NCBI RefSeq assembly: GCF_045862395.1
Contig: NZ_AP023087.1
Coordinates: forward strand, 2,542,001-2,606,000
Direction of reading: 5' to 3'
Length of the DNA: 64,000 bases
Source: Marinicellulosiphila megalodicopiae
Lineage (GTDB): Bacteria; Pseudomonadota; Gammaproteobacteria; Pseudomonadales; Natronospirillaceae
Below the pieces are notes generated by a model. It was not told where the DNA came from and searched no databases. It worked only from the letters and a program-made list of their open reading frames with translations. Both the position numbers and the translations under genes were made by a program. This document shows, piece by piece, positions 1 to 11,100 of the stretch (positions are counted from its first letter, which is position 1; each line of letters starts with the position of its first letter).

Positions 1-2
1 TT

Positions 3-611
3 TGGAAGTTAGGCGAAGGTCACAGCGTTAAAACTGACGAAGAACTTCCTTATCACGTAGTTGCTTATGATTTTGGTGCAAAAACCAACATATTACGCAT
101 GTTAGTTGAACGTGGATGCAAATTAACGGTTGTTCCTGCTAAAACCGCGGCTGCCGATGTTTTAGCAATGAATCCAGACGGCATATTTTTATCAAATGGC
201 CCAGGCGATCCAGAGCCTTGTGACTATGCAATTGAAGCAACCAAAGCATTCTTAAAAACGGATTTACCGATATTTGGTATTTGCTTAGGACACCAAATTT
301 TATCCATTGCTGGCGGAGCCAAAACTGAAAAAATGAAATTTGGCCATCACGGTGCCAACCACCCTGTTGAAGAAATTGAATCCAACACCGTTATGATTAC
401 CAGTCAAAACCACGGCTTTGCTGTTGATGAAAAGTCATTACCAAGCAACATCAAAATGACTCATAAATCATTATTTGACGGATCACTTCAAGGCATTCAT
501 TTTATCGACAAACCAGCATTTAGTTTCCAAGGTCACCCTGAAGCTAGCCCTGGCCCGCATGATTGCGCACATTTATTTGATCACTTTATTGATTTAATCA
601 AACAACGTTAA
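3..611 (+). CDS. carA: Carbamoyl-phosphate synthase small subunit, C-terminal part (partial)
   Basis: This is the glutaminase subunit of carbamoyl-phosphate synthase. It releases ammonia from glutamine and passes it to CarB for arginine and pyrimidine synthesis. The frame is open from base 3, so the start lies upstream of the window and about 202 residues are visible. They contain the class I glutamine amidotransferase domain, with the nucleophile Cys in GICLGHQ and the His-Glu pair in QGHPEAS. carB follows after 58 bp on the same strand, the usual carAB operon. Identification is firm; only the N-terminal half is missing. Confidence 0.97.
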   Translation, partial: WKLGEGHSVKTDEELPYHVVAYDFGAKTNILRMLVERGCKLTVVPAKTAAADVLAMNPDGIFLSNGPGDPEPCDYAIEATKAFLKTDLPIFGICLGHQILSIAGGAKTEKMKFGHHGANHPVEEIESNTVMITSQNHGFAVDEKSLPSNIKMTHKSLFDGSLQGIHFIDKPAFSFQGHPEASPGPHDCAHLFDHFIDLIKQR

Positions 612-669
612 TTTTCACAGGGCAATGCATCGCCCTGTTGCGTCAACACAGTAAGTTGGAAGACAAACC

Positions 670-3600
670 ATGCCAAAAAGACAAGACCTCAAAAGTATTT
701 TAATCTTAGGTGCTGGACCAATCGTAATTGGCCAGGCCTGTGAATTTGATTACTCAGGCGCTCAAGCCTGTAAAGCCTTACGCGAAGAAGGCTATCGAGT
801 AATTTTAGTAAACTCAAACCCAGCTACGATCATGACCGATCCTGCTATGGCGGATGCAACCTACATTGAACCAATCACTTGGCAAGTTGTAGAAAAAATC
901 ATCGAAAAAGAAAAGCCTGATGCAGTATTACCAACAATGGGTGGCCAAACGGCACTTAATTGTGCATTAGATTTAGAAAAACACGGCGTACTAGAAAAGC
1001 ACGGCGTTGAAATGATCGGTGCCAATGCCGACACAATCGATAAAGCAGAAGACAGAGACCGTTTTGACAAAGCTATGAAGGCAATCGGCCTTGAATGCCC
1101 GCGTTCTGGCATTGCTCATACAATGGAAGAAGCGTGGAAAATTCAAAAAGAATTAGGCTTCCCTTCTATTATTCGACCGTCATTTACAATGGGCGGCACC
1201 GGTGGCGGCATCGCTTATAATAAAGAAGAGTTTGAAGAAATCTGTTTACGCGGACTTGACCTTTCTCCTACTAGCGAATTATTGATTGATGAATCATTAA
1301 TCGGCTGGAAAGAATACGAAATGGAAGTGGTTCGTGACAAAGCGGACAACTGCATCATTGTTTGTGCGATTGAAAACTTTGACGCAATGGGCGTTCATAC
1401 AGGTGACTCGATCACCGTTGCCCCTGCTCAAACATTAACTGACAAAGAATACCAAATCATGCGAAATGCATCTTTGGCTGTTTTACGTGAAATTGGTGTT
1501 GAAACAGGTGGATCAAACGTACAGTTTGGTATTAACCCTGAAGATGGTCGTATGGTCATCATTGAGATGAATCCACGTGTATCACGCTCATCTGCATTGG
1601 CATCAAAAGCAACAGGTTTCCCTATTGCTAAAATCGCTGCAAAATTAGCAGTAGGTTTCACATTAGACGAATTGCAAAACGACATCACTGGCGGTCGTAC
1701 TCCAGCGTCGTTTGAACCAAGCATCGATTACGTTGTGACTAAAATTCCACGTTTTGCTTTTGAAAAATTCCCTCAAGCAAACGATCGCTTAACCACTCAA
1801 ATGAAGTCGGTTGGCGAAGTCATGAGCATCGGTCGCTCATTCCAAGAATCTATGCAAAAAGCATTACGCGGACTTGAAGTTGGCGCAATGGGTTTTGATC
1901 CGATCTTAGATTTAACCGACCCAGATTCTAAAAACATATTATTGCGTGAATTAAAAGAGCCTGGACCTGAGCGTATATGGTACATTGCCGATGCATTTCG
2001 TATGGGCATGACCCTTGAAGAATTATACAAACATACCGCTGTAGATCATTGGTTTTTAGTTCAAATTGAAGATTTAATCAAAGAAGAAAAAGCCGTAACT
2101 AAATTACGCATGTCTGAATTAGACAAAAACACTATTTTCCGCCTAAAACGCAAAGGCTTTTCTGATTTCCGTCTAGCTAAACTATTAGGTATCAGCGAAA
2201 AAGAGTTCCGCAAACGTCGTTACGATTTAGGCGTACACCCTGTCTACAAACGCGTAGATACCTGTGCTGCTGAATTTGCATCTGACACAGCCTATATGTA
2301 TTCAACTTACGAAGAAGAATGTGAATCAGCGCCTTCTGATAAAGATAAAATCATCATTTTAGGTGGCGGACCTAACCGTATTGGTCAAGGTATTGAGTTT
2401 GATTATTGCTGTGTACATGCTGCATTTGCTGCAAAAGAAGAAGGCTTTGAAGCAATCATGGTTAACTGCAACCCTGAAACTGTTTCAACAGATTACGATA
2501 CATCTGATCGCTTATACTTTGAACCCGTTACTTTAGAAGACGTATTAGAAATCGTTCGAATTGAGAAACCAAAAGGCGTAATCGTTCAATACGGTGGACA
2601 AACACCACTTAAACTAGCTCGTGCTTTAGAAGCAGCTGGTGTACCGATAATAGGTACAAGCCCAGAAGCGATTGACCGCGCCGAAGATCGTGAACGTTTC
2701 CAGCAAATGGCTGAGAAATTAGGCATCAAACAACCTGAAAACGCTACGGTTCGCTCTGCAGATGCGGCTATCGCTAAAGCAAATGAAATTGGTTATCCAC
2801 TAGTGGTTCGCCCATCTTATGTATTAGGTGGTCGCGCAATGGAAATCGTTTATAAAGAAGAAGAACTAGCTCGATACATGCGTGAAGCGGTTCAAGTATC
2901 TAATGACTCCCCAGTATTATTAGACCATTTCTTAAACGCTGCAATCGAAGTCGACATCGATGCCATTTCTGATGGCAAAAATGTAGTCATTGGCGCAATT
3001 ATGCAGCATATTGAACAAGCAGGCGTTCACTCAGGCGACTCAGCCTGCTCACTTCCGCCTTACAGCCTACCTCAAGAAGTGCAAGATGAAATTAAAGACC
3101 AATGTAAGAAAATGGCCTTAGAATTAGGTGTAATTGGCTTAATGAATGTTCAGATGGCATGGCAAGACGGTGAAATTTTCGTCATTGAAGTGAATCCGCG
3201 CGCATCTCGTACCGTTCCATTTGTATCTAAAGCAATTGGCGTATCTTTAGCTAAAGTTGCCGCCAAAGTGATGATGGGCAAAACATTAGAAGAAGTTGGA
3301 TTTACAGAAGAAATCATTCCTAAGCACTTCAGTGTGAAAGAGTCTGTTTTCCCATTCAACAAATTCCAAGGCGTTGACCCGATTTTATCTCCAGAAATGA
3401 AATCTACTGGAGAAGTAATGGGTACTGGCGACACATTTGGCGAGGCCTTTGGTAAAGCATCTCTTGGCGCAAGTGCAGCCATACCAGAATCGGGAAATGT
3501 TATCATTTCAGTTCGTGATACCGACAAACCTTTCATTGCTGATTTAGCTAAACGCCTAAAAGCTTTAGGTTTTAACATTCTAGCTACAGGTGGAACAGCA

Positions 3601-3879
3601 ACAGTCATTGAAGAAGCTGGTCTTGACGTTAAAATTGTAAATAAAGTACGTGAAGGCCGCCCACATATGGTTGATATGATTAAAAACGATGAAATTGCAT
3701 TTATAATCAACACAACAGAAGGTCGTCAATCCATCGAATCAAGTGCTGAGATCCGTCGAAGCGCATTGCAACACAAAGTTTTCTATACCACCACATTTGC
3801 TGGTGCTGAAGCCTCTGTATTAGCTATTGAATTTGGCAAAAACACAACCGTACGTCGCTTACAAGATTTACATAAATAA
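670..3879 (+). CDS. carB: Carbamoyl-phosphate synthase large subunit
   Basis: This subunit makes carbamoyl phosphate from bicarbonate, ammonia (from CarA) and two ATP. The 1069 residues match the normal full length. Two homologous halves are visible, each with an N-terminal Rossmann-like segment (ILGAGPIVIGQACEFDYSG near residue 13, ILGGGPNRIGQGIEFDYC near 560) and an ATP-grasp domain. A C-terminal MGS-like regulatory domain (about 935-1069, containing ATGGTATVIEEAG) is the expected site for allosteric effectors. The ATG has a GGAAG-type ribosome site 7-11 bases upstream. greA follows 12 bp after the stop, so co-transcription is likely. Confidence 0.98.
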   Translation: MPKRQDLKSILILGAGPIVIGQACEFDYSGAQACKALREEGYRVILVNSNPATIMTDPAMADATYIEPITWQVVEKIIEKEKPDAVLPTMGGQTALNCALDLEKHGVLEKHGVEMIGANADTIDKAEDRDRFDKAMKAIGLECPRSGIAHTMEEAWKIQKELGFPSIIRPSFTMGGTGGGIAYNKEEFEEICLRGLDLSPTSELLIDESLIGWKEYEMEVVRDKADNCIIVCAIENFDAMGVHTGDSITVAPAQTLTDKEYQIMRNASLAVLREIGVETGGSNVQFGINPEDGRMVIIEMNPRVSRSSALASKATGFPIAKIAAKLAVGFTLDELQNDITGGRTPASFEPSIDYVVTKIPRFAFEKFPQANDRLTTQMKSVGEVMSIGRSFQESMQKALRGLEVGAMGFDPILDLTDPDSKNILLRELKEPGPERIWYIADAFRMGMTLEELYKHTAVDHWFLVQIEDLIKEEKAVTKLRMSELDKNTIFRLKRKGFSDFRLAKLLGISEKEFRKRRYDLGVHPVYKRVDTCAAEFASDTAYMYSTYEEECESAPSDKDKIIILGGGPNRIGQGIEFDYCCVHAAFAAKEEGFEAIMVNCNPETVSTDYDTSDRLYFEPVTLEDVLEIVRIEKPKGVIVQYGGQTPLKLARALEAAGVPIIGTSPEAIDRAEDRERFQQMAEKLGIKQPENATVRSADAAIAKANEIGYPLVVRPSYVLGGRAMEIVYKEEELARYMREAVQVSNDSPVLLDHFLNAAIEVDIDAISDGKNVVIGAIMQHIEQAGVHSGDSACSLPPYSLPQEVQDEIKDQCKKMALELGVIGLMNVQMAWQDGEIFVIEVNPRASRTVPFVSKAIGVSLAKVAAKVMMGKTLEEVGFTEEIIPKHFSVKESVFPFNKFQGVDPILSPEMKSTGEVMGTGDTFGEAFGKASLGASAAIPESGNVIISVRDTDKPFIADLAKRLKALGFNILATGGTATVIEEAGLDVKIVNKVREGRPHMVDMIKNDEIAFIINTTEGRQSIESSAEIRRSALQHKVFYTTTFAGAEASVLAIEFGKNTTVRRLQDLHK

Positions 3880-3891
3880 GGGATTTTAGAT

Positions 3892-4368
3892 ATGCAACGT
3901 TTTCCAATGACACAAAAAGGTGAACAAGCCTTAATTAAAGAGCTTGAACAACTTAAAACCATAGAACGACCACGCATTATCCATGATATTGCTGTGGCCC
4001 GTGAACATGGTGATTTAAAAGAAAATGCTGAATACCACGCTGCACGTGAAGAGCAAGGGTTTGCCGAAGGTCGTATTGCTGAGATTGAAGGTAAACTATC
4101 AAATGCACAGGTAATTGACATTACTACCCTACCAAAAGACGGTAAAGTGTACTTTGGCGCCACTGTAACTTTGGTTAACGTTGACACTGAAGAAGAGGTG
4201 ATTTATCAAATTGTAGGTGAAGATGAAGCCGACATTAAAAATCATAAAATCAACGTCACTTCACCGATTGCTCGCGCCTTAATCGGCAAAGAAGAAGGCG
4301 ACACCGCTACAGTTAAAGCCCCTTCTGGTGAAATTGAATATGAAATTGAAAAAGTTGAATTAATCTAA
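3892..4368 (+). CDS. greA: Transcription elongation factor GreA
   Basis: GreA rescues backtracked RNA polymerase by stimulating transcript cleavage. The 158 residues are the standard length. The N-terminal half is an antiparallel coiled coil (about 1-75) carrying the acidic tip region HGDLKENAEYHAAREEQG. The C-terminal half is the FKBP-like domain (GATVTLVN, SPIARALIGKEEGD). The gene directly follows carB, an arrangement common in gammaproteobacteria, and is closed by a strong terminator at 4382. Confidence 0.97.
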   Translation: MQRFPMTQKGEQALIKELEQLKTIERPRIIHDIAVAREHGDLKENAEYHAAREEQGFAEGRIAEIEGKLSNAQVIDITTLPKDGKVYFGATVTLVNVDTEEEVIYQIVGEDEADIKNHKINVTSPIARALIGKEEGDTATVKAPSGEIEYEIEKVELI

Positions 4369-4381
4369 ACCTTTCAATTCT

Positions 4382-4410
4382 AAAAAAACAGGCTTTGTGC
4401 CTGTTTTTTT
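4382..4410 (+). terminator. Rho-independent terminator of carAB-greA
   Basis: A 12-bp A/T-flanked stem (AAAAAAACAGGC / GCCTGTTTTTTT) with loop TTTGT ends in a U-run, 13 bp after the greA stop. The arms are almost identical to the miaB terminator at 6043. Confidence 0.93.
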
Positions 4411-4499
4411 TCTTAAAATTTACTTAAACACCGCTTATTCTAGCGAAAACAATTCAATTCACTTTTCTGTTGGGACCTCAAAATATTGAATGATCTTTT

Positions 4500-4507
4500 T
4501 TGCATAT
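4500..4507. repeat. Target site duplication, left flank of IS copy 1
   Basis: TTGCATAT immediately precedes the left inverted repeat and is repeated exactly at 5576-5583 after the right end, so this is an intact simple insertion. Confidence 0.92.
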
Positions 4508-5575
4508 GGCTATGTTTCAAATTTATGTTGCTGCACCTGTAACAGTTTGAATTCAAACAGTTTTTCGCTTTCGCTCTTAATGTCGCTAGAAAAGGTCTGA
4601 TATTTGTGCCAGTCCAGCATTCTAAACCAACCCAAATACTTCGCCAAATACTTACTGGCCACTCCATGCATCTTCAAATACCAACGCTTTAACTGACTGT
4701 GATAATTATTGATATTTTGAATATGATACAAACTTTGCTGCGTTTGATTGTTGGTTATCACCGCATGATGCAAATGATGTTCTTTGCAAATTTGATTATA
4801 AGCCGGCTGCCCATCGGTACATAAAACAGATTCGTCGGCAATTTTGCAGCCTAAGCATTGATTGATTTCAGCGCCATTTACGTGAGTTAATATTTGATCA
4901 AATTCATGATGATTTCGATCTTTAGCGGTTAACACTGCCACCCAATCGTGCTGATTAATACAGGGTGTGGATGCTTTAGATCCTCGTTGTCTTGCAGGTC
5001 GGTTTAAGTTTCGTTCGCCTTTTTTAGATTCTCGAAAATACGTTTCATCTGCTTCAATAATACCTTCAAGCCTTGATTCATAGGTGTTTTGAGTAGCATT
5101 CATAAAACGATGACGCCAATTAAAAGAGGTCGTCACACAAATATTTAAATCTTTTGCGCAACGCCGAATGCTATCTTGGTCAAGCATGTGCTCTAAATAT
5201 TTTTGCCAAAGCTCAGGTTTGTGCTGATAAAAATAAGCACTGCCTCGAGTGCACACAAAACTTTTGCGACATTCGTTGCAAAAAAATCGCTGTCTGCCAT
5301 TACTAAAACCGTATTTTCGCAAGCGGTTACTTTGACAATGAATGCATTTTGAGTGGGTGATCACTTCTTTAGACAGCCGCGCAAGAATGGGATTTTCTTG
5401 TGCAACTAAAGCGGTGGATAGAGTTTGTTTTTGAACAGGATCGAGCTTGCTTACCTGCTTAAGTATGTTTTGAAAATGCTGTGGATTCATAGGTTATGTC
5501 ATTGTGGGTGTATAAATCTCAGCTTAGATCAGCATTATGATTTTGCATCCTGCCACAACAATTTAAAACATAGCC
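4508..5575 (-). mobile_element. IS1595-family insertion sequence, copy 1 (1068 bp)
   Basis: The element is bounded by terminal inverted repeats starting GGCTATGTTT(C/T)AAATT at both ends. It is flanked by a perfect 8-bp target duplication TTGCATAT (4500-4507 and 5576-5583), the size expected for IS1595 elements. It carries one transposase gene. A nearly identical 1068-bp copy is at 50370-51437. It lies between the greA terminator and the miaB terminator and breaks no recognisable gene. Confidence 0.95.
4510..5490 (-). CDS. IS1595 family (ISXO2-like) transposase
   Basis: This 326-residue transposase has a zinc-ribbon near residues 48-75 (CIHC ... CNEC), a helix-turn-helix-like stretch (SIRRCAKDLNICVTTSFNWR), and a catalytic core. 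The core includes EADETYF and LCTDGQPAYN, with a later NNYHSQLKRW segment, consistent with the DDN(K)-type active site described for IS1595 relatives. The stop codon lies inside the left inverted repeat. The reading frame is intact and nearly identical to the copy at 50372-51352, so both copies could be active. Confidence 0.94.
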   Translation of the reverse strand: MNPQHFQNILKQVSKLDPVQKQTLSTALVAQENPILARLSKEVITHSKCIHCQSNRLRKYGFSNGRQRFFCNECRKSFVCTRGSAYFYQHKPELWQKYLEHMLDQDSIRRCAKDLNICVTTSFNWRHRFMNATQNTYESRLEGIIEADETYFRESKKGERNLNRPARQRGSKASTPCINQHDWVAVLTAKDRNHHEFDQILTHVNGAEINQCLGCKIADESVLCTDGQPAYNQICKEHHLHHAVITNNQTQQSLYHIQNINNYHSQLKRWYLKMHGVASKYLAKYLGWFRMLDWHKYQTFSSDIKSESEKLFEFKLLQVQQHKFET

Positions 5576-5583
5576 TTGCATAT

Positions 5584-6042
5584 TACCAAAAGCCACCCTT
5601 CCATTAAACGATGCTCAACAGTTAAGCTGGTTTTACTGTTTTACCGCATCAACTTACTATCAATTACATGCGGTATATTGATTTACCCCCCTACACTTTC
5701 TATTCGCACCCTGAATATTTCTAGATTATTTTTTAGCTTCGTTTTTGGCTTATTAATCAACAATCAATTTTGTGAGTTTGTACATTTTCAAATTCATTAC
5801 AAGCTTCATAAAAAAGTTATTTGAAGTTCATACAACAATTTCACTTGTATCACTATCAAGTTCACTGGAATGAAAATTTTGGCAATACCAGTATTCTTTG
5901 GGATATTATATTCAACAGTTACGACCCAAGCTACAAAATGATTAAATTCAACAAAGAGATACAGTCTCATCTCATCAAACATGACTCGTCAAATGATCAT
6001 CAATCAAAACAACCATTTTCTACTTAACAAACATCAGACATA
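5584..6042. other. Gene-free stretch between IS copy 1 and miaB
   Basis: About 460 bp of very AT-rich DNA. Two short open frames (5576-5824, 5821-6027) begin with TTG, lack ribosome sites and have no recognisable domain, so I do not call them genes. I see no tRNA, terminator or repeat apart from the flanking target duplication. Confidence 0.5.
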
Positions 6043-6069
6043 AAAAAACAGGCATAAAGCCTGTTTTTT
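6043..6069 (-). terminator. Terminator of miaB (bidirectional shape)
   Basis: An 11-bp stem AAAAAACAGGC / GCCTGTTTTTT with a 5-base loop lies 17 bp downstream of the miaB stop. It is symmetrical, so it could also stop transcription arriving from the greA side. Confidence 0.9.
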
Positions 6070-6085
6070 ATTTAAATCGATTTAA

Positions 6086-7435
6086 TTAAAAAGCCAAATC
6101 CACATTCACCAATTCACCTTGAAGCGAGTTTGCATGACCATGAGTAATTTTGGTTTGCACAAATTTACCAATCAAGCTGTGATCATCTGATTTAAAAAAC
6201 ACTAATCGGTTATTTTCAGTCCGACCACATAATTGACTTGGATCTTTATTTCCTGCATTTTCAACTAATACCACTTCAACATTTCCTACCATTTTACGGC
6301 TAATATCGGTATTTTGTTGAGCGATGCGATTTTGCAACAATGCCAATCTCTGCTTTTTTAATTCTTCAGGGGTTTCATCTTCTAGACTGGCCGCAGGTGT
6401 TCCAGGCCTTGCGCTATAAACAAAACTATAACTAAAATCAAACCCAATTTGAGCAATCAGATCCATCGTATCCATAAAATCTTGCTCAGTTTCACCAGGA
6501 AACCCCACAATAAAGTCAGAAGAAAAACAAATATTTGGTCGATTTTTACGAATACGCTCCATTTTTTCAATGTACTCTTCACGAGTATGTCCACGCTTCA
6601 TTTTACTTAAAATCGAGTTCGAACCAGACTGAACAGGCAAATGCAAATGAGACACCAACTCAGGAACATCAGCATAAACATCCACCAATGCATCAGAAAA
6701 CTCAACCGGATGACTAGTAGTAAAACGAATTCGATCGATCCCTTCAATTTGAGCAGTTAACGTTATTAATTCTGCCAAATCCGCAGGCTGAACGCCATCA
6801 CGCGTACCTTGATAAGCATTCACATTTTGACCTAGAAAATTAATTTCACGCACGCCTTGCTCAGCTAGATGCACAACCTCTTCAATCACATCATTAAATG
6901 GACGACTGACTTCTTCACCTCGTGTAAACGGCACAACACAAAATGTACAATATTTTGAACACCCTTCCATAATCGAAACAAACGCCGAGATACCATCGGA
7001 TTTTGGTGCAGGTAAGTGATCAAATTTTTCAATTTCAGGAAACGTCACATCCACAACCGCAATCTTATTATCGTTTGCGGTTTTTTTATCTAACATAGCT
7101 GGTAAACGATGCAATGTTTGTGGTCCAAAAATCACATCTACTTCTGGTGCGCGCTTTGAAATCGCCTCGCCTTCTTGACTGGCCACACATCCACCGACAC
7201 CAATTTGAATATTCGGGTTTTTCTTTTTAAGTTTTTTCCAACGCCCTAATTGGTGAAATACTTTTTCCTGTGCTTTTTCACGAATTGAACAGGTGTTTAA
7301 TAACAAAACATCCGCTTCAGTTTCATCAAAGGTCTGCACCATATCATGACTTTCGCCCAACAAATCTGCCATACGAGACGAATCGTATTCATTCATTTGG
7401 CAACCATGAGTTTTAATAAAGACTTTTTTGGACAT
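6086..7435 (-). CDS. miaB: tRNA-2-methylthio-N6-dimethylallyladenosine synthase MiaB
   Basis: MiaB is a radical-SAM methylthiotransferase that converts i6A37 to ms2i6A37 in tRNAs reading UNN codons. The 449-residue length is normal. The N-terminal UPF0004 domain holds the auxiliary cluster cysteines at about 12, 49 and 83 (HGCQMNEYDS, LNTCSIREKA, GGCVASQ). The radical-SAM motif CSKYCTFC is at 159-166, and a TRAM RNA-binding domain is at the C-terminus (about 380-443). It is transcribed alone toward the terminator at 6043. Confidence 0.97.
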   Translation of the reverse strand: MSKKVFIKTHGCQMNEYDSSRMADLLGESHDMVQTFDETEADVLLLNTCSIREKAQEKVFHQLGRWKKLKKKNPNIQIGVGGCVASQEGEAISKRAPEVDVIFGPQTLHRLPAMLDKKTANDNKIAVVDVTFPEIEKFDHLPAPKSDGISAFVSIMEGCSKYCTFCVVPFTRGEEVSRPFNDVIEEVVHLAEQGVREINFLGQNVNAYQGTRDGVQPADLAELITLTAQIEGIDRIRFTTSHPVEFSDALVDVYADVPELVSHLHLPVQSGSNSILSKMKRGHTREEYIEKMERIRKNRPNICFSSDFIVGFPGETEQDFMDTMDLIAQIGFDFSYSFVYSARPGTPAASLEDETPEELKKQRLALLQNRIAQQNTDISRKMVGNVEVVLVENAGNKDPSQLCGRTENNRLVFFKSDDHSLIGKFVQTKITHGHANSLQGELVNVDLAF

Positions 7436-7700
7436 GTTACTTCATACTTAAAAAAAGGGAGCGCAATTATAACAGCAACCTTGCTAGCACTAAAGAGCCA
7501 ATATGTAGCTTATTTCCAGTCAAACAGATCTTATTTATACAATATAATTGTAGGATTAATGTTATAACGGGGATTGTTCTCACTTTGACTAATAAAGTTT
7601 TTTTGAACTGTGCACTACAGCACATACTGCCTGAGTTGTGAGGCATTTAGAATATTAATTAGAATACAATCAAGCTTTAACTATTATCGGTAAAACATAA

Positions 7701-8171
7701 GTGATAATTAAATACAAACACACACTTCATGTATTCATTTTTCTTTTGCTCATTTTTAGCGCTAGTGCATTTATTTATATTTTTTTAAAAGACTCAAATC
7801 AACCCCAAAAAAATGCAAAGCAAATTCATGTTAAAACCAATACACCCCAAAATGAAACAATCACTGATTTTACAACGATCAATAGTAACCTAACAAAAAC
7901 AGAACTCATCAAGCAAAAAACAAAACACACTCATAGCCACTCATCCATTAATATACCCAACACCCATATAACCGAACTAAACCAATCATTAGAAAATAAT
8001 CTATCGGTTAATGGTGTTACTGCCACTACAAAAAAAGACGGCACCGTTATATTACACAGCCAAGATCGGTTAAAAACCATATCTGTCGCCCACAAAGATG
8101 AACACGGAAACTTAGTATTCAGCGAGTTTAATCAAACCATTCCAGTTGGCATCAAAAAGGACACCCAATGA
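7701..8171 (+). CDS. Small membrane-anchored protein of unknown function, upstream partner of the 8168 protease
   Basis: I do not recognise the family. The frame starts with GTG and encodes about 156 residues. There is an N-terminal hydrophobic anchor (residues 9-29, HVFIFLLLIFSASAFIYIFL), then a Lys/Thr/Asn-rich linker, and a compact C-terminal segment (about 95-150) with short beta-like strands (GTVILHSQ, GNLVFSEF). Its stop overlaps the next start (ATGA at 8168), implying translational coupling. It is therefore likely a cell-surface or periplasmic partner of the large secreted protein. No strong ribosome site is seen, so the exact start is uncertain. Confidence 0.6.
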   Translation: MIIKYKHTLHVFIFLLLIFSASAFIYIFLKDSNQPQKNAKQIHVKTNTPQNETITDFTTINSNLTKTELIKQKTKHTHSHSSINIPNTHITELNQSLENNLSVNGVTATTKKDGTVILHSQDRLKTISVAHKDEHGNLVFSEFNQTIPVGIKKDTQ

Positions 8172-11100
8172 AATTTTATACCAATAAAATCCTATCTATT
8201 ATCAGTATTGCCGCACTGTTTTCATTTACATCTATTTATACTTTGGCGGCAAATATCGAAATTCATATTGATGATGAGGCAGGCGAAGGATTTAATGACC
8301 CAACTTTTGGGGCAAATCGATTAAAAGTATTTGAACAAGCAGCAGCGATGCTTTCAAATTACTTAAGATCCGAAATAGACATCATCGTACTAGCTCGATT
8401 TGACGAATTAACATGTACACCAAGTAGCGCAACCCTTGGCAGCGCCTCACCTTTTAGCACTGCGTATAATTTTAAAAATGCCCCTCACCAAGACACCCTT
8501 TATCCAATCGCCCTTGCAAATGCCATTGCAAAAGAAGATTTAGAACCAGAAAAACCAGATATCACCGCTATTTTTAACTCAAATTTAGATTCAGGAAACT
8601 GCCTTGGCGGAAGCACTTGGTATTACGAATACGACCAAGCACCCAATAACAAAGTCAGTCTTTTAGAAGTCGTTTTACATGAATTAATTCATGGCTTAGG
8701 TTTTATCTCAACGGTTTCTGAAGATGGCTCACGACTTTTTTATCAATGGATTGATGCGAATGGAAACGTACTAGATACGATTTATTTGGATGATCCATTT
8801 ATGAAACATTTAGTAAATGGTAATGGACAAAACTGGGGAGACCTAGATGGCACACACGACGAAGCAGGCAATAATATTCGTGCACAAGATTCCATTTCTA
8901 ACAATTTATTTTTCACAGGCCCAAATACAAATTTAGCAACAACCACAAAATCAGATGGCGTCACAAACAATTTAATAAAAATGTACACCCCTTCCACTTA
9001 TAAATCCGCAAGTAATGTGTCCCACTTTGATACATCTGCTACACCAGATGAAGTAATGGAACCATACAATACAGGTAAAGCTGATGGTATCGGCCTCGCC
9101 TTTCATGTTTTAAAAGACATTGGTTGGCCAAGTAAAAATATCGCTCCGATAATTACTGGACAATCAACAATCACCACAAATGAAGACACAGCACTGACAC
9201 TTAATTACAACAGCATTCAAGTAACAGATAACGATAGCAATTATCCACTTGTATTTTCATTAACCGTTTTTAATGGCGATAATTACACTTTAGCTAATGA
9301 CCAAATCGTCCCTGCGAAAAATTTTTATGGAACCTTAACCGTTCCCATTCAAATAAATGATTCCAGTGATGACAGCAATATCTTTGATCTTTCCATTGAC
9401 GTATTACCCATCAATGACTCCCCTGTCATCTCAGGTCAAACTGGCATATCCTTGCTTGAAGACTCATCAATTTCAATTAACATTGATCACGTGCTTGTGA
9501 CGGACATTGAAAACGACGATATTGAATTAATCATTCTAGAAGGTGAAGACTATCAAGTATTTAATGAACAAATTACACCAAATGTGGATTTTAACGGCGA
9601 TTTAAGGGTCAATATTCAAGCAACTGATGGTCAATCAATCAGTGACACCTATGAGTTATCTATTGCTGTTCTACCAATTAATGACAGCCCTTCGTTTGAT
9701 ATGCCATTTGAATACCTAGCAGCCATTGATCAATCAACAACCATTAGCTTAATCGCAAACGATGCCGACCAAGATGATTTAATATTTTCAGCAACAAACT
9801 TACCTAATTGGCTAATCATTCATAACCAAACTTTATATGGCACCCCTACTATTTCAGATCTTGGAAAGCACGTAGTAACAATAGAAGTAACAGACAATGA
9901 AGCAACCATAACTCAAGAAATCACAATCAATGTAAACGAAACCCGCCCAATAGATTTTTCTATCACCACTATTGATCAAAATTTACTGACAACCATAAAT
10001 TCAATTAAAACCGTTTCATTTCAGATTTCTGGCTCAGGACAAAAAGAACAGCAAACTATTTATGTTGATATCACCTCTCTAAGCCCAATCAAAAATGATC
10101 AATGCAGTGAAATAATTAACGGATTACGCTGCCCTGTCAGTTTATTCAATGACCAAACATCATTAGATGTAACAATCACTTCACCTGATTTTGGTAGCAT
10201 AAAGATAGATGCAAACATAAGTGATATTCCAACGGGCACACAAGATTCAAATTTAGCCAATCAATCCAATAGTTTATGGGTGAGCTTTTTAAGCAAATCC
10301 ACTTTAAATCTAAACAAACAAGCAAATATTAAATTTGAAAATGAAATCACTCACCTAACGAGCATTTTCGATGAACAATTACTATCACTAAGTTTCAAAA
10401 ACCAAGACAGCCAATTAATAATTCCTAACACCCAAAGCCAGTACTCTATCATTTCTCATTTTGCTCAAAACCACGACACAAACAAAGTTGAAATAATGGA
10501 TCTGAACGAGGACAATCAATTTGATTTGGTAGTGACCTCAAACCTCGAACCAAGCAAAGTCTATTTAGGTTCTCAAAACACTTTAATTGAAAGCAATACC
10601 TTTAATGAACTCCCAATTGAATCAATCAACCAAAGCGCTGTGATCAACAATCAAACAATAATAATTTCAGACGACCAAACTTTATACATCCTTCAGTCGA
10701 ACTTATTGGATCGTTTTATTGAACAGTCTCGATTAACAATTGAAGGAGTCAGTGGCATCCAGGTGATAGACATAAACAATGACAACTACAAAGATTTAAT
10801 TTTAACTACCAACACCAATCAACTATATATATTTTCCGGAACCGACTCGCAAGAATCTTTATTTGAATCCACAGGAAGAGGTTACAATATTAGCGACATT
10901 AAATTCGCCCACGCCATAAATTTTGACCAAACAAATCTATTATTAATTAGTGACGCTTCTGGTTTAAGCATTCACTCTGTTATCGATAGTGCGTTAATAT
11001 TTATGCAAAAACTGAATATTGGCGAAATAACTTCTATTATCACCAACTCGCAAAACAACACATTCACCGCACTTAATCAATCAGGCAGCCTTTTTGTATT

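Noticed and set aside
861..2030. Minus-strand ORFs inside carB
   Set aside because: Shadows of carB with no independent support.
5576..6027. Two short plus-strand ORFs after IS copy 1
   Set aside because: TTG starts, no ribosome site, very AT-rich composition and no recognisable domain; likely chance frames.
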